Source of the DNA: Paenibacillus foliorum
GTDB taxonomy: Bacteria > Bacillota > Bacilli > Paenibacillales > NBRC-103111
Direction: 5' to 3'
Length of the DNA stretch: 64,000 nt
Assembly (NCBI RefSeq): GCF_013141765.1
Contig: NZ_WHOD01000119.1
Location: forward strand, 1 to 64,000
Shown: positions 9,632 through 18,437 of the stretch, piece after piece
Position numbering within the stretch: position 1 is the stretch's first letter
How the letters are laid out: every line of letters begins with the position of its first letter
The notes under the pieces: model-generated
What the model was told of the DNA's origin: nothing
What the model saw: only the letters and a program-made list of their open reading frames with translations
The model's database searches: none
Position numbers and translations under genes: made by a program

Positions 9632-10157
9632 TTGGCCACACCCCCATTACAGAAGCTGCCCTAGGCATCATAATAAACTTGCTTTGATCACCATCTGAAA
9701 GGGTGATATAAACAAACTTATCATCCATTTCCGTTGATACTTTTAAACTATCTGACGCTGCAGCACGATCTTGTAAGGTTTTCGGAATCTGTGCGTAACG
9801 TTTGGTTTCCATAGCTTGAGCCACATCAAATAGTGCCGATGACCACCATTGCTCTAATTGCGGTGATGGATCATTTACTATCTTCAATTTCAATTCTCTT
9901 TTACCGAGTGCCGAGCCACCTTCATTCTGAATTTTACTATAAACCTCCCGAAGACTAACTCCAGATTGAAGCTTCAATTCCAACTCTGTAGCCGTATTGG
10001 TAATATGAGTATGCACCAATTCTACACCTGAAGTACTTTCAACAACTTGTTTCAATGGATTCTCCATAGCAACGCTTTGATATACGAACCATCCGCCGAA
10101 TAGGACAACAGCAGAAATAGAAACACTTATTATCACAGGTAAGAGACGTAACTTCAT
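9624..10157 (-). CDS. Membrane-anchored protein of unknown function, coupled to the FtsH-like gene
   Basis: The start is set at MKLRLLPV, which has GGGGGAC about 10 nt upstream. The protein is 177 residues: one N-terminal membrane anchor (about 5-25) and an outside domain with mixed charge that reads as alpha/beta. I recognise no family. Its stop overlaps the start of the FtsH-like protease by 8 bp, which implies translational coupling and a shared task. A substrate adaptor or regulator for the protease is an inference only. Confidence 0.75.
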   Translation of the reverse strand: MKLRLLPVIISVSISAVVLFGGWFVYQSVAMENPLKQVVESTSGVELVHTHITNTATELELKLQSGVSLREVYSKIQNEGGSALGKRELKLKIVNDPSPQLEQWWSSALFDVAQAMETKRYAQIPKTLQDRAAASDSLKVSTEMDDKFVYITLSDGDQSKFIMMPRAASVMGVWPNE

Positions 10158-10250
10158 TAGCTGACGTCCCCCTTTCTTATATATCGATTTGTATACCGTT
10201 AGTATATCACATGATATATACGAATTGATGATGCAATGTGTGGAAACAAC

Positions 10251-10294
10251 AAAAAGAGCGTCTAGCCAAAAGCTTTTCGGATATCCGATCGCTC
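10251..10294 (-). terminator. Terminator of ypmB
   Basis: GAGCG/CGCTC closes a longer imperfect stem that also contains CCGAAAAGC-type pairing, followed by a U-rich tract on the minus strand. It lies just after the ypmB stop codon at 10317. Confidence 0.5.
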
Positions 10295-10316
10295 CTGAAT
10301 AAACACTCAAATTAAA

Positions 10317-10808
10317 TTATTCAATACTTAACCGATAAGTATCTATATAGGTTCCATCATGGAACGCATAGTAGTCATAATAGTATCGGCCGCTGCCAGC
10401 ATTCTCAGGCAAAACTTTATAAAAAGCTTCCCAAACCGGACTCCCATTAATTATCCCTGGCATTAATCTTAATACTTCTGCCTCCGGCTGCCGCCCTAAT
10501 ACAAGCTGTTCGGCTTGTTCAGCGGAGATTCCATCAGTAGCCATTCGTGTATAAATACTTTCTTGCCCTACCCAAACAATAATATTCTGCCCGATCTTAT
10601 CTTCACCGAAAATGACGGTGTATGGTTGATCACTCACATAGTTTTCAACCTTATTCGCCTTTGTTAAAATTGTTTTCTGGTAGGCTGTCTGCACGGCATT
10701 ACGTTGAACCTTCCACTCATCCTCTTGTACCGCGTTAAAAAAGCGAATACCAAAGAATATGAGCAGCGATACTACAATTATACTGGCAGCTATTATTTTA
10801 TATTTCAC
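10317..10808 (-). CDS. ypmB: YpmB-like membrane-anchored protein (DUF5590/PepSY-like)
   Basis: The 163 residues start at a GTG preceded by GGGGAGGAGG. There is an N-terminal membrane anchor (about 4-22) followed by a small outside domain with two half-repeats of PepSY-like character, ending YYYDYYAFHDGTYIDTYRLS, which I know from the YpmB/DUF5590 family. In B. subtilis ypmB lies next to dinG, ypmA and aspB; here the same neighbourhood is recognisable although genes are interposed. The biochemical function is unknown. Confidence 0.8.
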   Translation of the reverse strand: MKYKIIAASIIVVSLLIFFGIRFFNAVQEDEWKVQRNAVQTAYQKTILTKANKVENYVSDQPYTVIFGEDKIGQNIIVWVGQESIYTRMATDGISAEQAEQLVLGRQPEAEVLRLMPGIINGSPVWEAFYKVLPENAGSGRYYYDYYAFHDGTYIDTYRLSIE

Positions 10809-10844
10809 GGGATGCAGACCTCCTCCCCGTTGTAACTCGTTATT

Positions 10845-12146
10845 TTAAGCTTGTCCAACCAAACGCTCGAAGCAGCTTTGAGCTTCGTACAACACCTTTT
10901 CTTCATCCAAAGTAAGACACTCGCCATTTTTAACGAGCATTTTTCCGTCCACCCATACATCCACAACATCTTTAGCGGATGCTGAATAAATGGCATGAGA
11001 GATAAAATTCGTTTTGGGGAAGAAGTGCGGCTGATCGATATTCAATGCAATGAAATCAGCTTTCATGCCTGCTTGCAAGGCGCCTACATCCTCTAACCAA
11101 ATGGATTTAGCACCATCAATGGTTCCCATACGTAGTGCTGCATCAGCAGGAACAGCAACAGGATCTCCGGAAACTCCTTTATGGATTAAGGCAGCCAGTC
11201 TCATTTCCTCAAACATATCCAAGTTATTGTTGCTTGCAGGTCCATCCGTGCCAAGTGAAACCATAATACCTTTGCGTAAAAGCTCAGGTACCCGCGCCAC
11301 TCCACTAGCCAGCTTTAAGTTACTGCCTGGGTTATGGGAAACACGTACATCATACTGCTTCAAAATATCTATTTCTTCATCTGTTAGATGAACAGCATGT
11401 GCAACCAAAGCAGGTCTGGAAAAGACGCCTAGCTTAGCTAGATGGGCAACGGGTCTAGCCCCATACTGATCCACGTTATCTTGTACCTCGCGTGCCGTTT
11501 CGGACATGTGAGTATGAATTGGGAGCTGTAAGTCATGTGCCGCTTGTACAATCTTTTCAATATAATCAGGAGGACAAGTATAAGGAGCATGCGGCGACAT
11601 CATAGTTGTAATCCGCCCCCCTGCTTTACCATGCCAATCCAGGGCAAACTGCTTAGCTTCGATTAGCTTGGCCGTCTGAACCTCTGGCGGACACAAGCCG
11701 ATAACTCCACGAGTTAAGCAAGCACGCATACCGCTCTCTTCAACTGCTTGAGCAACTTCATTCATATGATCATACATGTCAACAAAAGTAGTTGTTCCAC
11801 CCTTAAGCATCTCTATAATAGATAGTAGTGATCCCCATCGAACATCATGTGCTGTGAATTTGCCTTCCATCGGCCACATTTTCTCTTGAAGCCAGACCTG
11901 AAGCGCCAAATCATCACCATAGCCGCGAAGTAAAGACATCGCCGCGTGGTTATGAGTGTTGACTAAACCCGGCATATACAGCTTCTTCGAACCATCGATT
12001 CGCTCGTCATAATAGTCAAGAGGATGAGGAGGGTTGGCCCCTATATATGTAATCTGATTATTTTCAACAGCCATACACCCTTGAAGCACAGGATTCTGTT
12101 CGTCCATCGTAATAAAAGTACCATTAGTAATAATCCATTTTTTCAT
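10845..12146 (-). CDS. mtaD: Amidohydrolase, 5-methylthioadenosine/S-adenosylhomocysteine deaminase type
   Basis: A 433-residue metal-dependent hydrolase of the cytosine-deaminase-like branch of the amidohydrolase superfamily. Metal-binding and active-site motifs are in place: VNTHNHAAMSLLRG near residue 60, HTHMSE, ALVAHAVHL, and SLGTDGPASNN near residue 300. These motifs match MtaD-type enzymes that deaminate MTA, SAH or 5'-deoxyadenosine; the exact substrate cannot be read from sequence. The gene lies 36 bp before ypmB on the same strand. Confidence 0.85.
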   Translation of the reverse strand: MKKWIITNGTFITMDEQNPVLQGCMAVENNQITYIGANPPHPLDYYDERIDGSKKLYMPGLVNTHNHAAMSLLRGYGDDLALQVWLQEKMWPMEGKFTAHDVRWGSLLSIIEMLKGGTTTFVDMYDHMNEVAQAVEESGMRACLTRGVIGLCPPEVQTAKLIEAKQFALDWHGKAGGRITTMMSPHAPYTCPPDYIEKIVQAAHDLQLPIHTHMSETAREVQDNVDQYGARPVAHLAKLGVFSRPALVAHAVHLTDEEIDILKQYDVRVSHNPGSNLKLASGVARVPELLRKGIMVSLGTDGPASNNNLDMFEEMRLAALIHKGVSGDPVAVPADAALRMGTIDGAKSIWLEDVGALQAGMKADFIALNIDQPHFFPKTNFISHAIYSASAKDVVDVWVDGKMLVKNGECLTLDEEKVLYEAQSCFERLVGQA

Positions 12147-12368
12147 TATTCACATTTCCCTTCGCGCACAATAACAATCAAATTTAACTGTACATCTTCA
12201 AACCACAGAAATCAAGTAATAAGAGGTAATACCATCTAGCTAAAATTACATTTTTACACTTTGATGAACATATTCTAAATTGGATAAACTATGATTGCAA
12301 TCCATCTGTCTATTGTGTTATTTTTAATTTTGTGTTAATTTTTCTCGGCAAAATTCTACATATTACTA

Positions 12369-12392
12369 CGTAAATTGTTAATTTATTGTTAA
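12369..12392 (-). promoter_or_regulatory. Possible PhoP (Pho box) site before the phosphate transport genes
   Basis: On the minus strand two exact TTAACA hexamers (12387-12392 and 12376-12381) are spaced 11 bp apart, the PhoP-box pattern of Bacillus. They lie 26-42 bp upstream of a phosphate-transport gene. The site is on the strand opposite the genes, which in Bacillus is often the repressing orientation. The region is AT-rich, so chance is possible. Confidence 0.35.
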
Positions 12393-12417
12393 AACACAAA
12401 ATCTAGGAGGCTGCTTC

Positions 12418-13038
12418 ATGCTTTTTGCAAAAAAAAATGACACTGACTTTTTGCTGCTGCTAATCAAAGCATCGGAAAATACGCTTCATGCCGCACAAAT
12501 GTTCCGGAACGCCATTATGGGGGATCAACCGCCGGCTACATTTTACCCGCAGTTGAAGGATTTGGAGCATAAAGGGGATCAAATTACACATCAAATTTTT
12601 AAAGGGCTTAACAAAGTATTTATCACACCTCTGGATCGTGAAGATATTATGGAGCTTGCATCCAAGGTAGATGACGTAATTGACGGCATTGAAGCAACCA
12701 TCGCTCGTTTCGATTATTTGAACATTTCGGAGAGCGATAAATATATGAAGGAATTTTCAGCAGTCATTGTTGCCAGCTGTCAGCATATTCTCGATGCATT
12801 CAAGCTGCTTGCCAAAAAGAAATATATGCAAATGACGGAGCACACAGTTCAAATAAACAGTCTAGAAAACGAAGCCGATCGTCTTATGAGGGAAGGCATC
12901 AGAGAAATATTTCTTAATCCTAAGGATCCGTATCATGATTTTAAACTGAAAGAGCTTTATGAACGTATGGAGCAAACAACGGATGCATGTGAAGACGTTG
13001 CAAACATATTGGAAAGCGTAGTATTGCGTTATTCGTAA
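12418..13038 (+). CDS. DUF47-family PhoU-like regulator of phosphate transport
   Basis: The 206-residue all-helical protein matches the DUF47/PhoU-like family: LEHKGDQITHQIF, TPLDREDIMELASKVDDVIDGIE, and a second half repeat ENEADRLMREGI...LKELYERMEQTTDACEDVANIL. Acidic ExxxD motifs bind metal in this fold. The gene has the SD TAGGAGG and lies 29 bp before a PiT transporter. DUF47-pit pairs are very common, and the protein is thought to control the transporter. It is one of only three plus-strand genes in the window. Confidence 0.93.
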   Translation: MLFAKKNDTDFLLLLIKASENTLHAAQMFRNAIMGDQPPATFYPQLKDLEHKGDQITHQIFKGLNKVFITPLDREDIMELASKVDDVIDGIEATIARFDYLNISESDKYMKEFSAVIVASCQHILDAFKLLAKKKYMQMTEHTVQINSLENEADRLMREGIREIFLNPKDPYHDFKLKELYERMEQTTDACEDVANILESVVLRYS

Positions 13039-13067
13039 GCAGCGTCCATATTTGGTAGGAGGATACT

Positions 13068-14066
13068 ATGTTAACCTTATTGTTGATCATTGTTGGACTG
13101 GCGCTGCTGTTTGACTTCATTAACGGCTTCCACGATACAGCCAATGCCATCGCCACCTCAATTTCTACCCGGGCGTTGACTCCAAGAGTTGCTGTTTTCT
13201 ATGCGGCAGTTTTGAATTTCATTGGCGCATTTTTGTCTTCAGAGGTTGCCAAAACTGTCGGCGGTAAAGTAGCAAATCCGGCCGAAATCGCAAATGGAGT
13301 GCCAATATTAATTGCTGCACTTTTGTCTGCCATTATTTGGAATCTGGTTACTTGGTATTTTGGAATCCCTTCTTCTTCCTCCCATACCTTGATCGGGTCT
13401 TTAGCTGGCAGTGTTATTGCAGGAGCAGGAACAGCAGCGCTTAATTGGGGCGGTTTTAAAGAAATCATTATTATTCTGGTCTTATCGCCAATAGTAGCTT
13501 TTGGAACTGGTTTTATCATCATGTGGATTATTCGTCAGCTTATCATAGTAGGCGGTAATCATTCACGATCCAAGCTAAATAGAACCTTCCGATTTTTTCA
13601 AATTATTTCAGCAGGTTTACTTTCCCTTTCACATGGAATGAACGACGCTCAGAAGGCTATGGGAATCATGGTATTCGCCCTTGTCACGCTAAATTATCAA
13701 ACAACTATGGATGTCCCGCTTTGGGTTAAAGCAGGCGCAGCAATTGCTATGGGACTAGGTACATCGATTGGTGGCATGCGCATCATTAAAACAATGAGTA
13801 AAAAGCTGATCAAGATCGAACCCATAAACGGCTTCGCTTCCGATCTAAACTCATCGATAGTAATCCAAGTGTCTACCTACATGGGAATGCCATTATCCAC
13901 CACTCACGTAATCTCATCCTCCATTATTGGTACCGGCTCTGTTATGAGATTCCATGATGTGAAATGGGCTACTGTTACGAAAATGGTTATGACCTGGATC
14001 ATTACAATTCCAATTAGTATGGTTGTTGCTTTTCTACTTTTCAAAGTTGTGTATCTATTCTTCTAA
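13068..14066 (+). CDS. pit: Inorganic phosphate transporter, PiT family
   Basis: A 332-residue polytopic membrane protein with about ten hydrophobic segments. The two PiT signature repeats are visible: NGFHDTANAIATSISTRAL near residue 18 and SHGMNDAQKAMGIM near residue 185, together with PSSSSHTL and PLSTTHVI. It imports phosphate, probably as a metal-phosphate complex, driven by a proton gradient. The start has the SD AGGAGG. The operon partner is the DUF47 gene, and a terminator follows directly. Confidence 0.96.
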   Translation: MLTLLLIIVGLALLFDFINGFHDTANAIATSISTRALTPRVAVFYAAVLNFIGAFLSSEVAKTVGGKVANPAEIANGVPILIAALLSAIIWNLVTWYFGIPSSSSHTLIGSLAGSVIAGAGTAALNWGGFKEIIIILVLSPIVAFGTGFIIMWIIRQLIIVGGNHSRSKLNRTFRFFQIISAGLLSLSHGMNDAQKAMGIMVFALVTLNYQTTMDVPLWVKAGAAIAMGLGTSIGGMRIIKTMSKKLIKIEPINGFASDLNSSIVIQVSTYMGMPLSTTHVISSSIIGTGSVMRFHDVKWATVTKMVMTWIITIPISMVVAFLLFKVVYLFF

Positions 14067-14080
14067 AATAATAAAACGAT

Positions 14081-14119
14081 AAAAAAGATCGTCAGGAAAC
14101 TCCTGACGATCTTTTTTTT
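14081..14119. terminator. Bidirectional terminator between pit and rex
   Basis: Arms AAAAAAGATCGTCAGGA and TCCTGACGATCTTTTTT are perfect complements around AAC. U tracts exist in both directions, so the element ends the convergent pit and rex transcripts. Confidence 0.92.
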
Positions 14120-14164
14120 ATGCGAACCGTACGTATGTGTGAAGGAAACAGATAGGAGTAAGGG

Positions 14165-14788
14165 CTATTCATCCAAATAGTACGCCAAGCTTTGCAGCTC
14201 GGTAGTGAAGTCAGCATGATGTATTCGAACCTCGCTAGGAACTTTTATTATAATCGGAGCAAAATTCAAGATAGCTTCTACCCCGCCTTCAACAAACTGA
14301 TTTGCAACATTCTGCGCTTCCGCTGCTGGTACCGTTATAATCCCTATTCGTATGTTCAAGCCCTGAATCGTTTCCTTCAGCTCGCTCATTGGTTTTACCT
14401 TCAAATGATTGATTGACTCCCCTACTTTGCTTGCCATCTCATCAAATATAGCGACAATTTTCATATTATCCTTAAGATAGGCATTATAATTGCAGAGTGC
14501 ACGCCCTAAGTTCCCTGCACCAACCAATACAACCGGAATAACCTTATCAATCTTAAGAATTTGACGAATTTTCTCAATCAAATAATCCACATCATAACCA
14601 ATGCCCTTTTTACCGAATTCACCGAAATAGGCAAGATCCTTACGTATTTGAGCTGGATTTAAATCAAGCTTTATACCAAGATCCTGTGAAGAAACAGTAT
14701 GCACATTTTTCTTGCTCAGCTCGTTAAGAAAGCGTAAATAAATCGGCAGTCTTCGTACGACTGCTTCCGATATTTTCAATGTTTTCAT
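14165..14788 (-). CDS. rex: Redox-sensing transcriptional repressor Rex
   Basis: The start ATG at 14788 overlaps the dinG stop as ATGA and has GGAGG 10 nt upstream; the longer frame lacks an SD. The protein is 207 residues. The N-terminal winged helix contains VVRRLPIYLRFL and DLNPAQIRKDLAYFGEFGKKGIGY, hallmarks of Rex. It is followed by a Rossmann domain with VGAGNLGRAL and ending with the IHHADFTTELQSLAYYL region. Rex binds NADH and releases operators of respiration and fermentation genes when NADH/NAD is high. Its placement in a dinG operon is unusual compared with B. subtilis. Confidence 0.95.
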   Translation of the reverse strand: MKTLKISEAVVRRLPIYLRFLNELSKKNVHTVSSQDLGIKLDLNPAQIRKDLAYFGEFGKKGIGYDVDYLIEKIRQILKIDKVIPVVLVGAGNLGRALCNYNAYLKDNMKIVAIFDEMASKVGESINHLKVKPMSELKETIQGLNIRIGIITVPAAEAQNVANQFVEGGVEAILNFAPIIIKVPSEVRIHHADFTTELQSLAYYLDE

Positions 14789-17634
14789 ATATCGCTTTCC
14801 TCCATCCACTGCTTAATTCTTGGAACTAATTGACTAGTAGGCATATGTTCAATTTTGGGACCAGGCAGAGAATATAGAAAGTACTTGCCATACGTCGTAT
14901 CAATTACCCTCGTGTCGTATATGATAACGATACCTCTATCTTTTGCCGTTCTTACGAGACGACCAAAGCCTTGCTTGAAGCGAATGACCGCTTGAGGCAC
15001 CGATAGCTTCATAAAAGGATTATGGCCTAGCTTTTTCAAATTCTCAGTTTTGGCCTCAACTAATGGATGGTTAGGAGGTTGGAATGGCAGCCTTACAATA
15101 GCCAGACAGCTCAATGCTTCCCCAGGAATATCCACCCCTTCCCAAAAGCTGCTCGTTCCAAGCAAAATACTAGCGGGACTGCTTTGAAAAAGCCTTGTCA
15201 GCTTGCTGCGATTACTGCTATCTACACCCTGCCCAAGCACTTGGATGCCGAAAGGACTTAGCTTATCTTTCAAGGCCGTATGTGCCAGTTTTAGCATCCT
15301 GTTCGAAGTAAATAATACCAGCATACGTCCCTTCGTTTCTAAAGCTACCTCTGCTAATGACATACTCAAATGCTCCATGAACACTTTCTCACCGTTATTG
15401 CCGCGAATGCTCGGAAAATCTCTTGGAATGGCGACAAGTGCTTGCTGCCGATAGTTGAATGGAGATGGAAGCTGAACTGTCTTCAGCTTACCGTCATCTT
15501 CCTTAGTTTCCAGACCCAATTGCTCGCAGGTATAATCAAAGGATTTGCCCACCGACAATGTCGCTGAGGTCATAATAACACTATCCTTTATACCGAAGAA
15601 AAATTGCTGCAGCATAGAGCTTACATCAATAGGCACACTAACCAGCTGAAGAGACTTACTTTTACCGTTTCCTGCCTCTATCCAATACACATAATTATCA
15701 TCGGGCATAGTCATGAAAAAATGTAAATTATCACGATGACGGTACATTTCCTTAAGTGTTCCGTTCAGATCGGTTAATAATCCTTGGATGTCTAATTCAT
15801 CTTGAATTTCTTTCATTTCGTTAAACAGCTTTTCCAACTTTTTTAATACTTCGTTCATATGAATAAATATATTGTCTTCCAGCACTAATAATTTGTCCCA
15901 ACCATTAGGCGCTTCGTCTTTTTTAATTCGGTATACTAGCTGGCCAGCATCGGTTTGTGATGGATCCGAGCGAGTAATTACCAATTGATACAATAGCTCA
16001 GCAAGTTCGTCCCATTCCTCTTTAATTTGCAGCAGTTTAGGCGTTACTTCATCAATCGTTTGACACCATTTCTGTGTTTGCTCCTTCTCATGCTTCTGAA
16101 GCTTTAACCGAAGCAGCGACAATTGACCACTTCTGCTGTCCTTGAACAACCACCAAAGCGTACTCAAAAAAGCTCCGTAATAAAGCTCTATTCCCAAATG
16201 CTTGCTAGCTACCTCTTCAAAATGATGCGCTTCATCAATAACAAGATGCTTATAGCTAGGTAGAAGTCTGTTTTCCGCTTTCATGTCCGTAAATAACAAA
16301 GAGTGATTCGTAATAATTACATCGGCAGTGTTGGATTGATGACGCGCACGATGATAGAAGCATTTCTTAAACCAGGGACAAGCCCTATTTAAACAGGAAT
16401 CCGTGTCACTTGCTACAGAATGCCAAAACTGCACACCCTTATTTCCAAAATGCAGCTCTTCATCGTCTCCATGCTTCGTTTCACTAAGCCAAACCAACAT
16501 TTGTCCCGCCGATAACCGATCATCCTTGCCGTTCTCAAAGTCCTGAACATTCATCTTATGCTCAAATTTGCGTAAACATAAGTAATGGCTTCTGCCTTTT
16601 AGTACGGCGGCCTGAAAGCCTACAGGAAATAAATCCTCCAGCAGTGGAATATCTCTTTCACGAATCTGCTCCTGCAGGTTGATTGTATGGGTACTTACTA
16701 TAATTTTCTTATCTTGTTTAAGCCCATAATACAGAGATGGAATTAAATAACCCAGCGATTTACCCGTACCAGTACCAGCTTCAATCATGAGATGCTGCCC
16801 TTGCTGAAAAGCAGACTCCACTTCTTCAAGCATACGAACCTGTGCTTCGCGATCCTCATAAGACTCAAAACGCTGCTTCAATGCTTTCTTCAAGTCATCG
16901 TAAAATAACGCAAAAGTATCAGGCAAAACCTTTACATCCTGCTCACCGCGAATGGGTTCCTCTTCCCCCCAATCTTCAACATTAATTGCAAATTGTCGAA
17001 AATAGCGTGCTGTATCAGAATCTATGCTTGTGAACATTTCCTTATACGCTTTCATCTCTTGTATGAACCAGCCGAAATCTGTAGTTACTTCGTCAAAGAT
17101 CAAAGATAACCTTTGAAGAGTTAATAAAGGCAAAGCTTGGAATCTTTGAAGACACTTAATCCATATTAAAGCTGTCACTTCAGCATCACTGTCAGCTTGA
17201 TGCGGTCGTTCATGCTCAATACCAAAAGCATGGCAGACCATACTAAGCTGTAGGGTTGATAACGATGGGTAAAGTACCTTTAGAGTATCCATGGTGTCTA
17301 GCACCTTGCCGTCAAAAGGGAAATAGCCTTCTTCATCAAGAGCTCGTTGTAAAAAAGCTAAATCAAAGGCAATATTATGACCAACCAAAACACAATCTTG
17401 GAGTAAAGGCACCATATTTCCCATGACGCTATTAAGTTCTGGTGCGCCAGCAACCATGCTGTCATCAATTCCAGTCAGGGCAGTAATAGAAGAAGGTATA
17501 CCGATCCCGGGATTTACCAAGGAGGTATACCTGTCAATGATGTAATCATCCTGTATAATGACGAGGCCAACCTGAATAATGCGATCCGTAGACTGGCTCC
17601 CGGTCGTTTCAAAATCCAAAACCGCGAATTTCAT
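14785..17634 (-). CDS. dinG: DinG-type helicase with N-terminal DEDDh exonuclease domain
   Basis: Residues 1-170 form a DnaQ-like 3'-5' exonuclease: FAVLDFETTG (ExoI), GHNIAFDLAFLQ (ExoII) and HQADSDAE (ExoIII). The remainder is an XPD/DinG superfamily 2 helicase with EAGTGTGKS (Walker A), VIDEAHH (DEAH box) and a C-terminal QGFGRLVRT (motif VI). Cysteines in SHYLC, then DSC, RAC and KKC give the spacing C-x60-C-x4-C-x5-C, the pattern of the Fe-S cluster in Escherichia coli DinG. The length of 949 residues fits the Gram-positive fused form. The role should be nucleic-acid processing in repair. The rex gene is translationally coupled downstream. Confidence 0.95.
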   Translation of the reverse strand: MKFAVLDFETTGSQSTDRIIQVGLVIIQDDYIIDRYTSLVNPGIGIPSSITALTGIDDSMVAGAPELNSVMGNMVPLLQDCVLVGHNIAFDLAFLQRALDEEGYFPFDGKVLDTMDTLKVLYPSLSTLQLSMVCHAFGIEHERPHQADSDAEVTALIWIKCLQRFQALPLLTLQRLSLIFDEVTTDFGWFIQEMKAYKEMFTSIDSDTARYFRQFAINVEDWGEEEPIRGEQDVKVLPDTFALFYDDLKKALKQRFESYEDREAQVRMLEEVESAFQQGQHLMIEAGTGTGKSLGYLIPSLYYGLKQDKKIIVSTHTINLQEQIRERDIPLLEDLFPVGFQAAVLKGRSHYLCLRKFEHKMNVQDFENGKDDRLSAGQMLVWLSETKHGDDEELHFGNKGVQFWHSVASDTDSCLNRACPWFKKCFYHRARHQSNTADVIITNHSLLFTDMKAENRLLPSYKHLVIDEAHHFEEVASKHLGIELYYGAFLSTLWWLFKDSRSGQLSLLRLKLQKHEKEQTQKWCQTIDEVTPKLLQIKEEWDELAELLYQLVITRSDPSQTDAGQLVYRIKKDEAPNGWDKLLVLEDNIFIHMNEVLKKLEKLFNEMKEIQDELDIQGLLTDLNGTLKEMYRHRDNLHFFMTMPDDNYVYWIEAGNGKSKSLQLVSVPIDVSSMLQQFFFGIKDSVIMTSATLSVGKSFDYTCEQLGLETKEDDGKLKTVQLPSPFNYRQQALVAIPRDFPSIRGNNGEKVFMEHLSMSLAEVALETKGRMLVLFTSNRMLKLAHTALKDKLSPFGIQVLGQGVDSSNRSKLTRLFQSSPASILLGTSSFWEGVDIPGEALSCLAIVRLPFQPPNHPLVEAKTENLKKLGHNPFMKLSVPQAVIRFKQGFGRLVRTAKDRGIVIIYDTRVIDTTYGKYFLYSLPGPKIEHMPTSQLVPRIKQWMEESDI

Positions 17635-17714
17635 TACTCTTATGTCAATCCCTTCATTCCCAATTTCTTTCTAAGCATACCAATACTCATGGGAAAAGGG
17701 AATAGTAAACTTAT

Positions 17715-17750
17715 TACAAGAAACTAATAATAATCAGCTAGTTTCTTGTA
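17715..17750. repeat. Perfect 12-bp inverted repeat over the end of the TPR gene
   Basis: TACAAGAAACTA (17715-17726) and TAGTTTCTTGTA (17739-17750) are exact complements with a 12-nt loop. There is no convincing U tract, so it may be a weak terminator or an mRNA 3' stabilising hairpin. Confidence 0.5.
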
Positions 17751-18370
17751 GGATGCTGTAGAAAATAGAGCTTGCCTTTGATTTCAGAGCATAATCCCAT
17801 ATCTACAAGTGGTTCGACACTGGATGGATCCGAATGATGTGCCATTGCGAAATATTCAAATGCTTTTTCCATATTCTGATATTGAATTTGAATACATCCC
17901 ATAGCGCTATAGGAAATAGCTCTCATTCGATTGTTTTCCGTTACTTGGGATAGAAAATGGAACTGGTTATAGCTTTCAGATATCTCGCCCTTTTGCAAAT
18001 AGCTCATGGCCAAATAGATGCGCGCCAAAGTAAATTCAGGCTGCTTTTTCACAATAGCTCTAAATTCTCGAATTGCTTCCTCATACATTAAGAGCTTATA
18101 AAAGCCCTGCCCTTTTAAAAAAGCATCTGAACGTTTTCCCGCCAATTCCGGATCCAGTAAATCATTTACTGACACAGGCTGATGCAGCTGATAAAAGGCC
18201 GCGAGCTTTTCTTCAAATAAAAGCCACTCTTCAATATAGGTGTCGCTCATTGCCTTCAACGTGTGGAGCTTATCTTGAAGCTCTTTTCTTTGGGAGCCAG
18301 ACGCATCTGCGAACTGGTCATTCACTTCGTCGAGCATTTCATTCATGGAGGCAAATAGTTGTTTGAACAT
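17738..18370 (-). CDS. Tetratricopeptide repeat protein (210 aa)
   Basis: The start at MFKQLFASMNEML is chosen because AAGGTGGG lies upstream; the longer frame has no SD. The N-terminal third is helical and coiled-coil-like. About three TPR-like repeats follow (GFYKLLMYEEAIREFRAIVKKQPEFTLARIYLAMSY and similar), so the protein probably mediates protein-protein contacts in the cytoplasm. No specific family name can be given. It lies between panD and dinG on the same strand. Confidence 0.8.
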   Translation of the reverse strand: MFKQLFASMNEMLDEVNDQFADASGSQRKELQDKLHTLKAMSDTYIEEWLLFEEKLAAFYQLHQPVSVNDLLDPELAGKRSDAFLKGQGFYKLLMYEEAIREFRAIVKKQPEFTLARIYLAMSYLQKGEISESYNQFHFLSQVTENNRMRAISYSAMGCIQIQYQNMEKAFEYFAMAHHSDPSSVEPLVDMGLCSEIKGKLYFLQHPTRN

Positions 18371-18437
18371 GATGATTGCATCCCACCTTAACGTTGAGCA
18401 TACTTTCATTTTTTGTTTCATCGGCCTTTTTCATGCG

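Noticed and set aside
17705..17720. Exact 16-bp repeat GTAAACTTATTACAAG also at 24405-24420
   Set aside because: One shared 16-mer in 64 kb of AT-rich DNA is close to chance. Only the second copy is next to a palindrome-family leader.
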